From contig LNEX01000472.1 of the NCBI GenBank assembly GCA_001464165.1, positions 1 to 16,010 of the forward strand: DNA of 16,010 bases, read 5' to 3'. This DNA comes from a bacterium Ga0077546 (GTDB taxonomy: Bacteria > Cyanobacteriota > Vampirovibrionia > Obscuribacterales > Obscuribacteraceae). Both the position numbers and the translations under genes were made by a program. This document shows positions 1-6,003 of the stretch, in pieces. Below the pieces are notes generated by a model. That model was not told the DNA's origin. It saw only the letters and a list, made by a program, of their open reading frames with translations, and did not search any database. Positions within the stretch are counted from its first letter, which is position 1. Each line of letters begins with the position of its first letter.

Positions 1-4
1 ACGG

Positions 5-18
5 CATTTCAAGAAATG
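5..18. repeat. Short inverted repeat upstream of sigma factor gene
   Basis: CATTTC (5-10) and GAAATG (13-18) form a perfect 6-2-6 dyad. It lies about 30 bases upstream of the candidate -10 element of the sigma factor gene, where an operator could sit. No binding protein is known; function is inference only. Confidence 0.35.
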
Positions 19-48
19 TCACCGTTGCCGCGAAGGATTCAGGTTTCT

Positions 49-57
49 TGGCATAAT
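49..57 (+). promoter_or_regulatory. Candidate extended -10 promoter element of sigma factor gene
   Basis: TG at 49-50, one base, then CATAAT at 52-57 resembles an extended -10 box (TGnTATAAT). The nearest -35-like hexamer, TTGCCG at 25-30, is 21 bases away, too far for a normal spacer, so the match rests on the extended -10 alone. Transcription would begin near 64, just before the ribosome binding site at 71-75. Confidence 0.3.
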
Positions 58-84
58 CTTGAAATCTACTGGAGGCTGACCGTT

Positions 85-681
85 TTGAGCTTGGACGATT
101 TAATGCTGAAGGCTCTTAGAGAAGGAGGAGCGGATCGCGATCAGGCTTTTTCGCAACTACGATCAAAATTAGTCAGAGCTATGGGTCCGAAGCTTAAGGC
201 TACCTATCGCGTCGACGACAGCTTTGTTGAAGATGTGGCTCAGGAAACCTTGATCATTGTTTTACAGAAAATTGATACTTTTCGCGGTGAGAGCGCTTTC
301 TTTACTTGGGTTTGCTCTATTGCAGTGAGGCTGGCTTTAGGAGAGCTGCGTCGAAAACATTGGGCAGATCAATCATTAGACGCATTCACAGCAGAAGATG
401 CTTTTGAAATGCCATCTGCTCCCGGAGATTTCACCGAAAGAATAGCTGCTGGCCAAACCCTTAAGACGGTAACAGAGTCAATTATGACCGCGTTGACTGA
501 AAAGCAAAGAACAGCACTTTTGGCAGAACTTTACGGTTTGACGACGGATGAAATTGCTCGTCGCTATCAAACTACTCCTGGAGCTATCTACAAACTTACA
601 CACGATGCCCGGAAAGCGCTGCTGAAGGATCTGCGGAAGAAAGGTTTTTATAAGGAGGCTGATCTTGGCTATACTTCCTGA
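85..681 (+). CDS. ECF-type RNA polymerase sigma factor (sigma-70 family)
   Basis: A 198-aa two-domain sigma factor predicted to direct RNA polymerase to a small regulon. Region 2 is recognisable from the run around VEDVAQETLIIVLQKIDTF and the following FRGESAFFTWV, a classic ECF region 2.2-2.4 pattern. Region 4 near the C-terminus (LTEKQRTALL, then LTTDEIARRYQTTPGAIYKL) is the -35-binding helix-turn-helix. I chose the TTG at 85 because GGAGG at 71-75 lies nine bases upstream. An ATG at 16 in the same frame would add 23 residues that do not look like sigma sequence and has no Shine-Dalgarno site. The 3' end overlaps the next gene by 17 bases, so the two are probably translationally coupled as sigma and anti-sigma. 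The family is secure; the target genes are unknown. Confidence 0.9.
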   Translation: MSLDDLMLKALREGGADRDQAFSQLRSKLVRAMGPKLKATYRVDDSFVEDVAQETLIIVLQKIDTFRGESAFFTWVCSIAVRLALGELRRKHWADQSLDAFTAEDAFEMPSAPGDFTERIAAGQTLKTVTESIMTALTEKQRTALLAELYGLTTDEIARRYQTTPGAIYKLTHDARKALLKDLRKKGFYKEADLGYTS

Positions 682-886
682 AAAACTAACGGAGTTGCTT
701 AAGCTTCTTCAGAAAACTAATGAAGACGAAATAGATTGCGATGCTTTCTGGGAGATTGCTGCTGAACTCTCAGAGCGCGATACGCTTGACATAGATGAAT
801 TGAAAGGTTATCTGCATCACTTAGAACTTTGTCCGGGCTGTGCAGAAGAGTTTGCTCTCCTCAAAGCAATGGTCAATGACGATTGA
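665..886 (+). CDS. Small zinc-finger (zf-HC2-like) putative anti-sigma factor
   Basis: A 73-aa protein starting at TTG 665, with AAGGAGG at 652-658 six bases upstream and inside the end of the sigma gene. Cys25, then His52-x3-Cys56-x2-Cys59 (HLELCPGC), matches the C...HxxxCxxC zinc ligand set of zf-HC2 anti-sigma domains, followed by a short helix (AEEFALLKAM). There is no membrane segment or sensor domain, so if it is an anti-sigma it is a soluble minimal one, acting by binding the sigma factor encoded just upstream. The partner assignment rests on the overlap and the motif. A stand-alone zinc-binding adaptor is the main alternative. Confidence 0.75.
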   Translation: MAILPEKLTELLKLLQKTNEDEIDCDAFWEIAAELSERDTLDIDELKGYLHHLELCPGCAEEFALLKAMVNDD

Positions 887-1070
887 CGGGTGATTGGTGA
901 CAATTCGCAACTTGCAATATCTGCGGACGATACGACCACCGAGTCAGGCAGTACGCAAAAGGCCGCCTGTCTGTGACTTTGGTGATCTGAAATCTCGAGT
1001 TAGCTTTTAACAGCCTATTTCTCTGCGTACAAAAATTTCCGCGAGTTGGTGACATGTAGCAAAATCGAAA

Positions 1071-1112
1071 TCAAAAAAAGGGAGTAAACAAAATACCTAT
1101 TTTGTTCACTCC
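1071..1112 (-). terminator. Rho-independent terminator of the 535-aa gene
   Basis: Arms 1081-1095 (GGAGTAAACAAAATA) and 1098-1112 (TATTTTGTTCACTCC) pair over 15 positions with one mismatch. On the minus strand the stem is followed directly by CTTTTTTTGA (1080-1071). The hairpin begins six bases after the stop codon of the minus-strand gene. Confidence 0.85.
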
Positions 1113-1117
1113 TATTA

Positions 1118-2725
1118 TCAAAGAAGTTGTCCCCAATCGATCGAGCAGGGTGGACCAAATTGGACTAAGTCTATTAAATAAAGTGCTTTACGTGCATTTG
1201 AGTGAATTGGCTTAAACTCCGTGCTTTGTAAGACTGCTAAAAGACCTGCTATGTCGACTGGCTCTCTCGCGGAAGTGCATAGCTTTGCTACCCAGCTAGA
1301 CTTATTCACATCCTTAAATTCGCCATCCACCAGTCGTTGAAGCAGCATACCTGTAGTGATTTCTTCTTGTTCTACTGAATCAAGCGCAATCCGCAAGGCT
1401 TCACTCGTTATCAATTTTGCGTCTGTTCGCATTTTCGATATTTGCTTGTCAGCGTTATAGCTTTCAAGTAATAGTTTAGTCAGCAAACGCGAAGTATTTG
1501 TTGACGTGGCTAGGTGATTACCAGACTTCATGGCGGCAATTCCGTCTTTTAAATCAGCTAGGTTAGCTTGGATGCGGGTCGATAATTTGGCCGCTTTTGC
1601 CAGGTAAGAAATTAGTTGAGGATGGTCATCAGTTTTTCTGACAAGAAACCAGTGTGGCCGTAGAGTACCTGGGGCATGCAGTGAAGCCGCGACAAAGGGC
1701 CAAGTTTCAATATGTGGAATTTTTTCAGTATTTGATTGAATTCCATCAAGTTCAAGACCGGCAGCAAACAAATATAAAACGAAGTCTATAGGTGGAAGGT
1801 GCAAAATGGACTGACTTAATCTGCCATTGGCCATGCTTGAGTCGCCATGCCATTGTTCAAAAGGTTTCTCAATCGATCTTCTCAACATATGGGGAGCAAT
1901 ACTTAGAGCATTTGGATTATTCTGATCGACTTTAACCGGGATGGCGTTGCCGCTTTGAGAAAGGCGTTTAAGCGAGCCTGGTTGAGCAACTGATAACGTA
2001 TCCAGCAGCAGGGTAATGTCTTTAGCCTTTGGCGCCAAACTTATTTGCTTAAAGGAAGCGACCCAGCCAGGAAGCTCTTTGGGAGTATTCGGAAGAACTA
2101 GGAAAAGTGAGCCTAACAATGCAGCTTTTTCCTGTGAACTATCACTATCGTTGATACGGTTTACTAGTTCGTCGAGAAGTACAACGGCAGCTGGTTGGCT
2201 CTCAACTACTATTGGAATTTGCTCTATGTACGCTCCTATTCGATTAGATTTGCCGATCAGTTGGAGAAATTCACCAACCTCTTGAGCTTTCAAAAGTGCC
2301 GTGTCACGCGTAACGCCTAAACCTCCATGAAGTCCAGCAGCTCTAACAGTGATTAAAAAGCTGAACTTGTCCAGATATAGATGTAATGAGTCTTTATGCG
2401 ACTTCGGGTCTGTAACTCCAGCAAATAAGAAACTTGATGCCGGAGAAGGGCTCTCAAGCATCGTTTTAAAATCGTCTAAAATTCGTTGAGCAGACTTAAA
2501 GTAGCCGTTTTTTTCTCGAAGGAAGTCTGGCCCATGGCACTGTAGAACGCAGGCAGACATTGCCATTTCAACAGCAGCACCAATTAATCCAATTTCGGCA
2601 CAGCGTGCTGATGCAGGATTCGGACTGGTGGTTCTTGGTATACCTAGGCCGCAAGCAGCAAGAAAAAGAGTATCCCGGCTAGCGTGAAGAAGCCTAATTG
2701 CATCTTTCTTTAGCAAAACTGGCAT
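1118..2725 (-). CDS. Hypothetical protein, mostly alpha-helical, possible HEPN-like motif
   Basis: A 535-aa protein I do not recognise. It has no signal peptide, P-loop or confident membrane segment, and its many short Leu/Ala-rich amphipathic stretches suggest an all-helical cytoplasmic protein. Two hints stand out. Residues 41-90 (around RCAEIGLIGAAVEMAMSACV) resemble the first helices of DUF3644/HEPN-like proteins. Arg128-x4-His133 (RAAGLH), at the end of a hydrophobic helix, fits the Rx4-6H motif of HEPN ribonucleases. That motif is short and can arise by chance. The start at ATG 2725 has an AGGGA-type site a few bases upstream (minus strand AAAAGGGACT). The gene stands alone, divergent from the Ntn-hydrolase gene and closed by its own terminator. 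Gene reality is likely from length and terminator; function is unknown. Confidence 0.82.
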   Translation of the reverse strand: MPVLLKKDAIRLLHASRDTLFLAACGLGIPRTTSPNPASARCAEIGLIGAAVEMAMSACVLQCHGPDFLREKNGYFKSAQRILDDFKTMLESPSPASSFLFAGVTDPKSHKDSLHLYLDKFSFLITVRAAGLHGGLGVTRDTALLKAQEVGEFLQLIGKSNRIGAYIEQIPIVVESQPAAVVLLDELVNRINDSDSSQEKAALLGSLFLVLPNTPKELPGWVASFKQISLAPKAKDITLLLDTLSVAQPGSLKRLSQSGNAIPVKVDQNNPNALSIAPHMLRRSIEKPFEQWHGDSSMANGRLSQSILHLPPIDFVLYLFAAGLELDGIQSNTEKIPHIETWPFVAASLHAPGTLRPHWFLVRKTDDHPQLISYLAKAAKLSTRIQANLADLKDGIAAMKSGNHLATSTNTSRLLTKLLLESYNADKQISKMRTDAKLITSEALRIALDSVEQEEITTGMLLQRLVDGEFKDVNKSSWVAKLCTSAREPVDIAGLLAVLQSTEFKPIHSNARKALYLIDLVQFGPPCSIDWGQLL

Positions 2726-2826
2726 AGTCCCTTTTAATCACCCCCGAGCTAAAGAAGAGACGGCTGGCTATACACCAGAATCAGGGTCATGAACGATTCC
2801 TCAAGGCCTTCTTCTATATTCCACGT

Positions 2827-2845
2827 AATCATTAGGTGAATGATT
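2827..2845. repeat. Inverted repeat between divergent genes, possible operator
   Basis: AATCATT (2827-2833) and AATGATT (2839-2845) are perfect 7-base arms around AGGTG. They lie in the 180-base divergent gap, about 60 bases upstream of the Ntn-hydrolase start. A regulator site is plausible, but no convincing promoter hexamer pair could be placed next to it. Confidence 0.35.
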
Positions 2846-2905
2846 GAAATTTGGGAATGATATCAACGCTCAAACAAAAGAGGCCGAACTGCGGAGGTGG
2901 TTGTT

Positions 2906-3697
2906 ATGTCCGTGCTCGTTGTAAATGCTACATCCGAAGGAATTATATTTGGTGCTGACCGATTATCTCGCTGGGGTCCAGACCCCAATGGCAATGTGGG
3001 ATTTGCAGAAGGCTTCAAAATTCTTCGGTGGCCAAATCGTCGGGCCATGGTTGGCTTTGTTGGAATGGCTGACTTGGGTAGGCGAAGTGAACGCAATTCC
3101 ACTTTTGAGTGGCTGACAGATTTCATAGGCGAGAACCATGATTTTGATACCGTCGCGGCCTTAGCAAACAATTTAACGAGTCAAGTGCAAAGGCAATTCA
3201 ATCAAGATGGTTGGCAGGGCGAACCGGATGATGTGTTCGTACTTGAATTGGCCGGCTATGAAAGATCGAGTGACGGTACTGTTTTACCAACTATCTGGCA
3301 TATTGCTAATACGCACGGAATAGAGAATGGTAGCTATACAAATATAGACAGCAACTTCGGTGCCTCTGAGGAGCTAATTTCAAAATATTCAGTAGCTGAT
3401 CGAGAAAATATGCGCACAGTTCTGAGGAACAGGCCGCATTGGATTCATCAAACCGGGGATTTCGGAATGTTCAATTCACTGTGTCTAAATCTAGACTCTT
3501 TTTTTGATTGGAGGTTAGGCTCATTTGGTTTAGACGCTTTAGCCGACCCGTCAGAGTTTGATCGACTTGTGGAATTTGAGAACAGAGTACGAATGAAAGT
3601 TTTGGCTTATGGTGCTTTCAACGACTCATTTGAAACTCCCATCTCCAGAGCAGTTGGCGGTGGTGCTGATATATTGACACTAGAATGGCCAGAATGA
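2906..3697 (+). CDS. Proteasome beta/HslV-like Ntn hydrolase with predicted N-terminal Ser nucleophile
   Basis: A 263-aa protein with the N-terminal layout of proteasome beta, HslV and Anbu peptidases. With the ATG at 2906 and Met removed, residue 1 is Ser, residue 17 is Asp (IIFGADRLS) and a Lys follows at 37 (FKIL). These correspond to the Thr1/Asp17/Lys33 catalytic set, with a four-residue insertion before the Lys. The stretch RAMVGFVGMADLG fits the following beta strand. The ATG has CGGAGG eight bases upstream; the in-frame GTG at 2897 overlaps that site and would bury the Ser, so I reject it. It is longer than HslV (about 175 aa) and nearer Anbu in size. No unfoldase such as HslU is in the window. 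Mature activity as a peptidase or amidase is inference. Confidence 0.75.
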   Translation: MSVLVVNATSEGIIFGADRLSRWGPDPNGNVGFAEGFKILRWPNRRAMVGFVGMADLGRRSERNSTFEWLTDFIGENHDFDTVAALANNLTSQVQRQFNQDGWQGEPDDVFVLELAGYERSSDGTVLPTIWHIANTHGIENGSYTNIDSNFGASEELISKYSVADRENMRTVLRNRPHWIHQTGDFGMFNSLCLNLDSFFDWRLGSFGLDALADPSEFDRLVEFENRVRMKVLAYGAFNDSFETPISRAVGGGADILTLEWPE

Positions 3698-3806
3698 AAG
3701 GTGATAAAAGCTCTTATCAGCCTCTTCCTGAACATATGGTTTGACACTGCACAAGACCCACTGTCTCAGATTGTCTACGCGACTCGACCACTTCCATCAT
3801 CGCCTT

Positions 3807-3832
3807 CGCCTATACGCAATTACGTATAGGCG
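3807..3832. terminator. Hairpin between convergent genes, possible bidirectional terminator
   Basis: CGCCTATACG (3807-3816) and CGTATAGGCG (3823-3832) form a perfect 10-base stem with a six-base loop. It lies between the stops of two convergent genes (3697 and 3890), where a shared terminator is expected. Neither side has a real T-tract, so intrinsic termination may be weak. Confidence 0.5.
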
Positions 3833-3889
3833 GTCATTCGAGCAGCTACTCTAATTCTCGGATTGGAATTTCATATTCCCGATGCATGG

Positions 3890-4801
3890 CTAAGCACTTG
3901 GGCTCTCAAAGAATTTCTTCCACCAGGGCTTCTGGCTATCTTCTCGAAGCTTTTTAAGTTCAGTCTCCAGCTTGAGTCGTTCAGCGGCTTCATTGTCTAA
4001 CTTCTCTTGAAGTTCAGGCACTGTAGACTTCAGTTCGTTCTCCAATCTGAGCCTTTCTGCTGCCTCTTGGTCCAGCTTTTCTTGCAGCTCTGGCACCACA
4101 GACTCTAGTTCGCTCTCTAGCCGGCGTCTCTCGGTCGTCTCTTTTTCAAGCTTGCCTTCCAACTCAGGAACGATGGACTCAAGTTCGGTTTTTCTCACCC
4201 TAAGAAGATCGGTCTCTTGAGCTGCCTTCTCGAGGTGAGAAATCGTTGACTCCGTACTGCTACTGGCCTCTTTTAGCGATTCGATCTGCTTGTTCAGGGC
4301 AGCAATTTCCATTTGCTTGAGTTCAGCTGTTTTTCTCTCTTCTTCAGCTCTCTTCTCAAGGTCGGGAAGAAGTTTCACCTTTAAGGTAAGAAGCTCTTGC
4401 TCTTTTTGCATTAGCGCGCGCGATTGATTGTCTATACGCTCAAGGAGAGGCTTCATAAATTCTTCAGCGATGATTTTGATTCTGTCGCGCTCAGTATCCT
4501 GCCATCTGTGATCATCGACAATCGACTCATCCTCGAAGTCAACTTCTTCAGCATCGATTTCGTCTTCTGTAAGAGGCTCTCTCAATGGCTCATTGACAGG
4601 ATTTGACTGAGCTAAGCGCTGAAGGCCTTCCAAGATTTCTTTGTTGGGATAGATGCGCCATTCCTCTAAGCCATGTGAGGTCTTGACTCTGATTCCTTTG
4701 AGCTTCCCACCATCTAGGCGATACATCACAGCCCTTTTGGTCAAGTTCAATGCATCTGCTGCTTCTCTTACTGTGATTGGTTTCAAAGGGACCTGCTCCA
4801 T
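3890..4801 (-). CDS. Helix-turn-helix DNA-binding protein with long repetitive coiled coil
   Basis: A 303-aa protein. Residues 8-60 form an excisionase/MerR-like winged helix-turn-helix (ITVREAADALNLTKRAVMYR, then the wing ending WRIYP). An acidic linker follows (about 70-100). From about 105 to 287 there is a coiled coil rich in Glu, Lys, Leu and Arg, ending in three 25-residue repeats (207-281) around VPELQEKL. The tail KPWWKKFFESPSA is basic and aromatic. The layout recalls plasmid KfrA-type proteins, in which a DNA-binding head carries a coiled-coil stalk used in partition or nucleoid organisation, but I see no sequence evidence of direct homology. It has its own promoter, and a palindrome overlaps the start codon, suggesting autoregulation. 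It faces away from the motif-rich non-coding region and primase block, which fits a plasmid maintenance role. Confidence 0.85.
   Translation of the reverse strand: MEQVPLKPITVREAADALNLTKRAVMYRLDGGKLKGIRVKTSHGLEEWRIYPNKEILEGLQRLAQSNPVNEPLREPLTEDEIDAEEVDFEDESIVDDHRWQDTERDRIKIIAEEFMKPLLERIDNQSRALMQKEQELLTLKVKLLPDLEKRAEEERKTAELKQMEIAALNKQIESLKEASSSTESTISHLEKAAQETDLLRVRKTELESIVPELEGKLEKETTERRRLESELESVVPELQEKLDQEAAERLRLENELKSTVPELQEKLDNEAAERLKLETELKKLREDSQKPWWKKFFESPSA
3959..4183 (-). repeat. Three in-frame 75-base tandem repeats in coiled-coil coding region
   Basis: Protein repeats at residues 207-231, 232-256 and 257-281 share the pattern L-x-S-x-V-P-E-L-x-x-K-L followed by an ERxxLE stretch. 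Each unit is 25 aa. Residues 144-163 (LLPDLEKRAEEERKTAELKQ) look like an older, diverged fourth copy. The stalk appears to have grown by internal duplication. Confidence 0.8.
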
Positions 4802-4815
4802 ATATGGTGCATATA
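4801..4815. promoter_or_regulatory. Palindrome at start codon of HTH/coiled-coil gene, candidate autoregulatory operator
   Basis: TATATG (4801-4806), GTG, CATATA (4810-4815) is a perfect 6-3-6 dyad that touches the ATG (4799-4801, minus strand) and fills the place where a ribosome binding site would be. No clear Shine-Dalgarno site is present. Binding here could block transcription or translation of the HTH gene. The dyad is seen directly; the operator role is inference. Confidence 0.4.
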
Positions 4816-4848
4816 AAAAGGTATGCCTGTAATTTTGCGCCAGTACTA

Positions 4849-4876
4849 ATTATATTGATAATCTGATTTTTCTCAA
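4849..4876 (-). promoter_or_regulatory. Sigma70-like promoter of HTH/coiled-coil gene
   Basis: On the minus strand TTGAGA (4876-4871) and a perfect TATAAT (4854-4849) are separated by 16 bases. Transcription would start near 4842, giving a leader of about 40 bases that contains the palindrome at 4801-4815. A weaker opposite-strand pair, TTGCGC (4835-4840) and GATAAT (4857-4862), overlaps it and could drive transcription into the non-coding region. Confidence 0.6.
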
Positions 4877-5294
4877 GTAGGAAAAGCTGAAATCGACCAC
4901 TGATTCATCATTTTCCTGCCAGGGTGGGAAGTTTCAGGTTCTCTTTTCTTTGCACCGCAGGTGGCGGCTTCTCGCTTTTGCTCTCATCATTTCTTCTCCG
5001 CCAACGATTTTTCCCGCCCCACTTGCCGAAACTCAATTAGAATGCGGGAGCCGGTGTCCATCTCCTGGTCCGGGTTTTGGGGCTTGCGTGGCTCCTGCTC
5101 GGGTTGACTTCTTCCTTCCTTCTCGCCATTTTTCCTGGTTACTTCTCGCTGTTTTCTCGCCCTCCGGCTGCTGACTTCCTGCCTCGGTCGCTAATCCTCA
5201 GTTTTTGCGAGCGGGCTTGTCTGCTATTGCCCGTGGGTCGGTGCCTTCTTCCGCCGCGGGCGATGCCTTTCCTCCTTCTCGGCTTGCTTCTGAT

Positions 5295-5316
5295 TTCCTT
5301 CTTGCCTAGGAAGGAA
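5295..5316. repeat. Hairpin in pyrimidine-rich region
   Basis: TTCCTT (5295-5300) pairs with AAGGAA (5311-5316). Two more pairs extend the stem inward (C5301-G5310, T5302-G5309), leaving loop TGCCTA. There is no T-tract, so it is not an obvious terminator. Confidence 0.4.
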
Positions 5317-5413
5317 GAGGGATCGCCTTCTTCCCGCATGGTTTCCCGGGTGGCTGGAAGTATCCGTCTGCACCACGTGTGGTTATCGGACCCTTCGGTA
5401 GGCTGATGCCATT

Positions 5414-5440
5414 TTTCCTACTGCGGTAGGAAATTCTTTT
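5414..5440 (+). terminator. Hairpin followed by T-rich run, possible terminator
   Basis: TTTCCTAC (5414-5421) and GTAGGAAA (5426-5433) form a perfect 8-base stem with tetraloop TGCG, then TTCTTTT (5434-5440). A second small stem, TTGGTC/GACCAA, follows at about 5439-5457. If real, it would end a transcript made from within the non-coding region, since no gene lies just upstream. Confidence 0.45.
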
Positions 5441-5509
5441 GGTCTGCCAAGGACCAACAGGCTTGTTTTTCGGAAGTTCTCTTCTTGCGACGAGAAAGAA
5501 AACAATTGC

Positions 5510-5527
5510 CACCACATAGCACCACAT
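5510..5527 (+). repeat. Two tandem CACCACAT units
   Basis: CACCACAT at 5510-5517 and again at 5520-5527 gives a 10-base period. A related GCACCACGT occurs near 5371. Too few copies for a firm call, but it adds to the repeat content of the non-coding region. Confidence 0.35.
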
Positions 5528-5796
5528 GGTATATAAATGGTTGTCCTTCTCGGGCGAGAAGTGGTATCAGGAAATGTATTTAGTTGGCTTCTCTGATTTC
5601 ACGACCCCCGAGAAAACTAGCTTAAACAGCGCTTCTAGAAAGAAGACCTTAGTTGAAACGATTTCTCGCCAGATCAAAAAAGCGATCCAGGCTCGATCTT
5701 CAGATCCAAAGTATTGATCATTCGGTTTGCACCTTATATAGTGTCATTGATCAACACTTGGCAGGGTTGCCTAGTGTATATGCAGTAAGTGATCCT

Positions 5797-5848
5797 GGAA
5801 CTGGTTCCCTAGAAGGAGAAATTTAGAGGGCAGTCGCTGGCAGGCGAC
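5797..5848. repeat. Two small dyads upstream of the degenerate primase gene
   Basis: GGAAC/GTTCC (5797-5801, 5804-5808) is a near-palindrome. GTCGC/GCGAC (5833-5837, 5844-5848) encloses TGGCAG. The second shares the 11 bases CTGGCAGGCGA with the terminator at 7691-7720 but lacks a T-tract. Confidence 0.4.
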
Positions 5849-6003
5849 GGGCAATCATTATTTAGACAACACCATGGTTCCTTTTAACTAGGCCGTTTGA
5901 GGTGTTGAACATCAAATACAGATAAAGTGCCTGGCTAATTCGCCAGCCAAGCTTTGCATTGGATACCTTCCAAATGTTTTTCTTACTAGAGACGTTGAAT
6001 AAC

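Larger units (their letters stand above)
4969..5670. repeat. Cluster of ten TTCTCG motifs, iteron-like
   Basis: Plus-orientation copies begin at 4969, 5120, 5143, 5154, 5276, 5547 and 5663. Reverse copies (CGAGAA) begin at 5491, 5555 and 5609. Several extend to TTCTCGCC (5120, 5154, 5663), and 5546-5561 is a head-to-head pair (CTTCTCG, GG, CGAGAAG). By chance a given hexamer in either orientation should occur well under once in 700 bases. The 5120/5143/5154 group is spaced 23 and 11 bases, near whole helical turns. Spacing elsewhere is irregular, unlike classical iterons. Confidence 0.55.
4877..6003. other. 1.1-kb motif-rich non-coding region, candidate origin or structured RNA
   Basis: No convincing gene lies here. 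Short open frames have no ribosome binding site and give low-complexity, Pro/Ser/Phe-rich products typical of pyrimidine-rich DNA. From about 4960 to 5340 the plus strand is strongly C+T rich. The region holds ten TTCTCG/CGAGAA motifs, two CACCACAT units 10 bases apart, and several hairpins (5295-5316, 5414-5433, 5546-5561, 5797-5808, 5833-5848). TGTGGTTAT at about 5378 only loosely resembles a DnaA box, and I saw no better one. Its position between a DNA-binding coiled-coil gene and a primase-type gene pair makes a replication origin the leading reading. A large non-coding RNA is the alternative. Confidence 0.45.

Noticed and set aside
16..84. ATG start for the sigma factor at 16
   Set aside because: No Shine-Dalgarno site, and the added residues do not resemble sigma region 2. 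It would also place the candidate -10 element inside the gene.
914..960. Possible hairpin CAGGC/GCCTG after the anti-sigma gene
   Set aside because: Five-base stem, 15-base loop and no T-tract; not enough to call a terminator.
2897..2905. GTG start for the Ntn hydrolase
   Set aside because: It overlaps the CGGAGG ribosome binding site and would place three residues before Met-Ser, hiding the nucleophile.
4950..5406. Open frames of 74 and 109 codons on plus and 66 to 73 codons on minus
   Set aside because: All arise from pyrimidine-rich DNA, give low-complexity Pro/Ser/Phe/Leu products, overlap one another on both strands and lack ribosome binding sites.
4969..5670. CRISPR array
   Set aside because: Repeats are only 6 to 8 bases, occur in both orientations and are irregularly spaced. 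No cas genes are present.
5526..5717. 63-codon open frame in the non-coding region
   Set aside because: No ribosome binding site, no recognisable motif, and it overlaps TTCTCG motif copies. I cannot support it as a gene.
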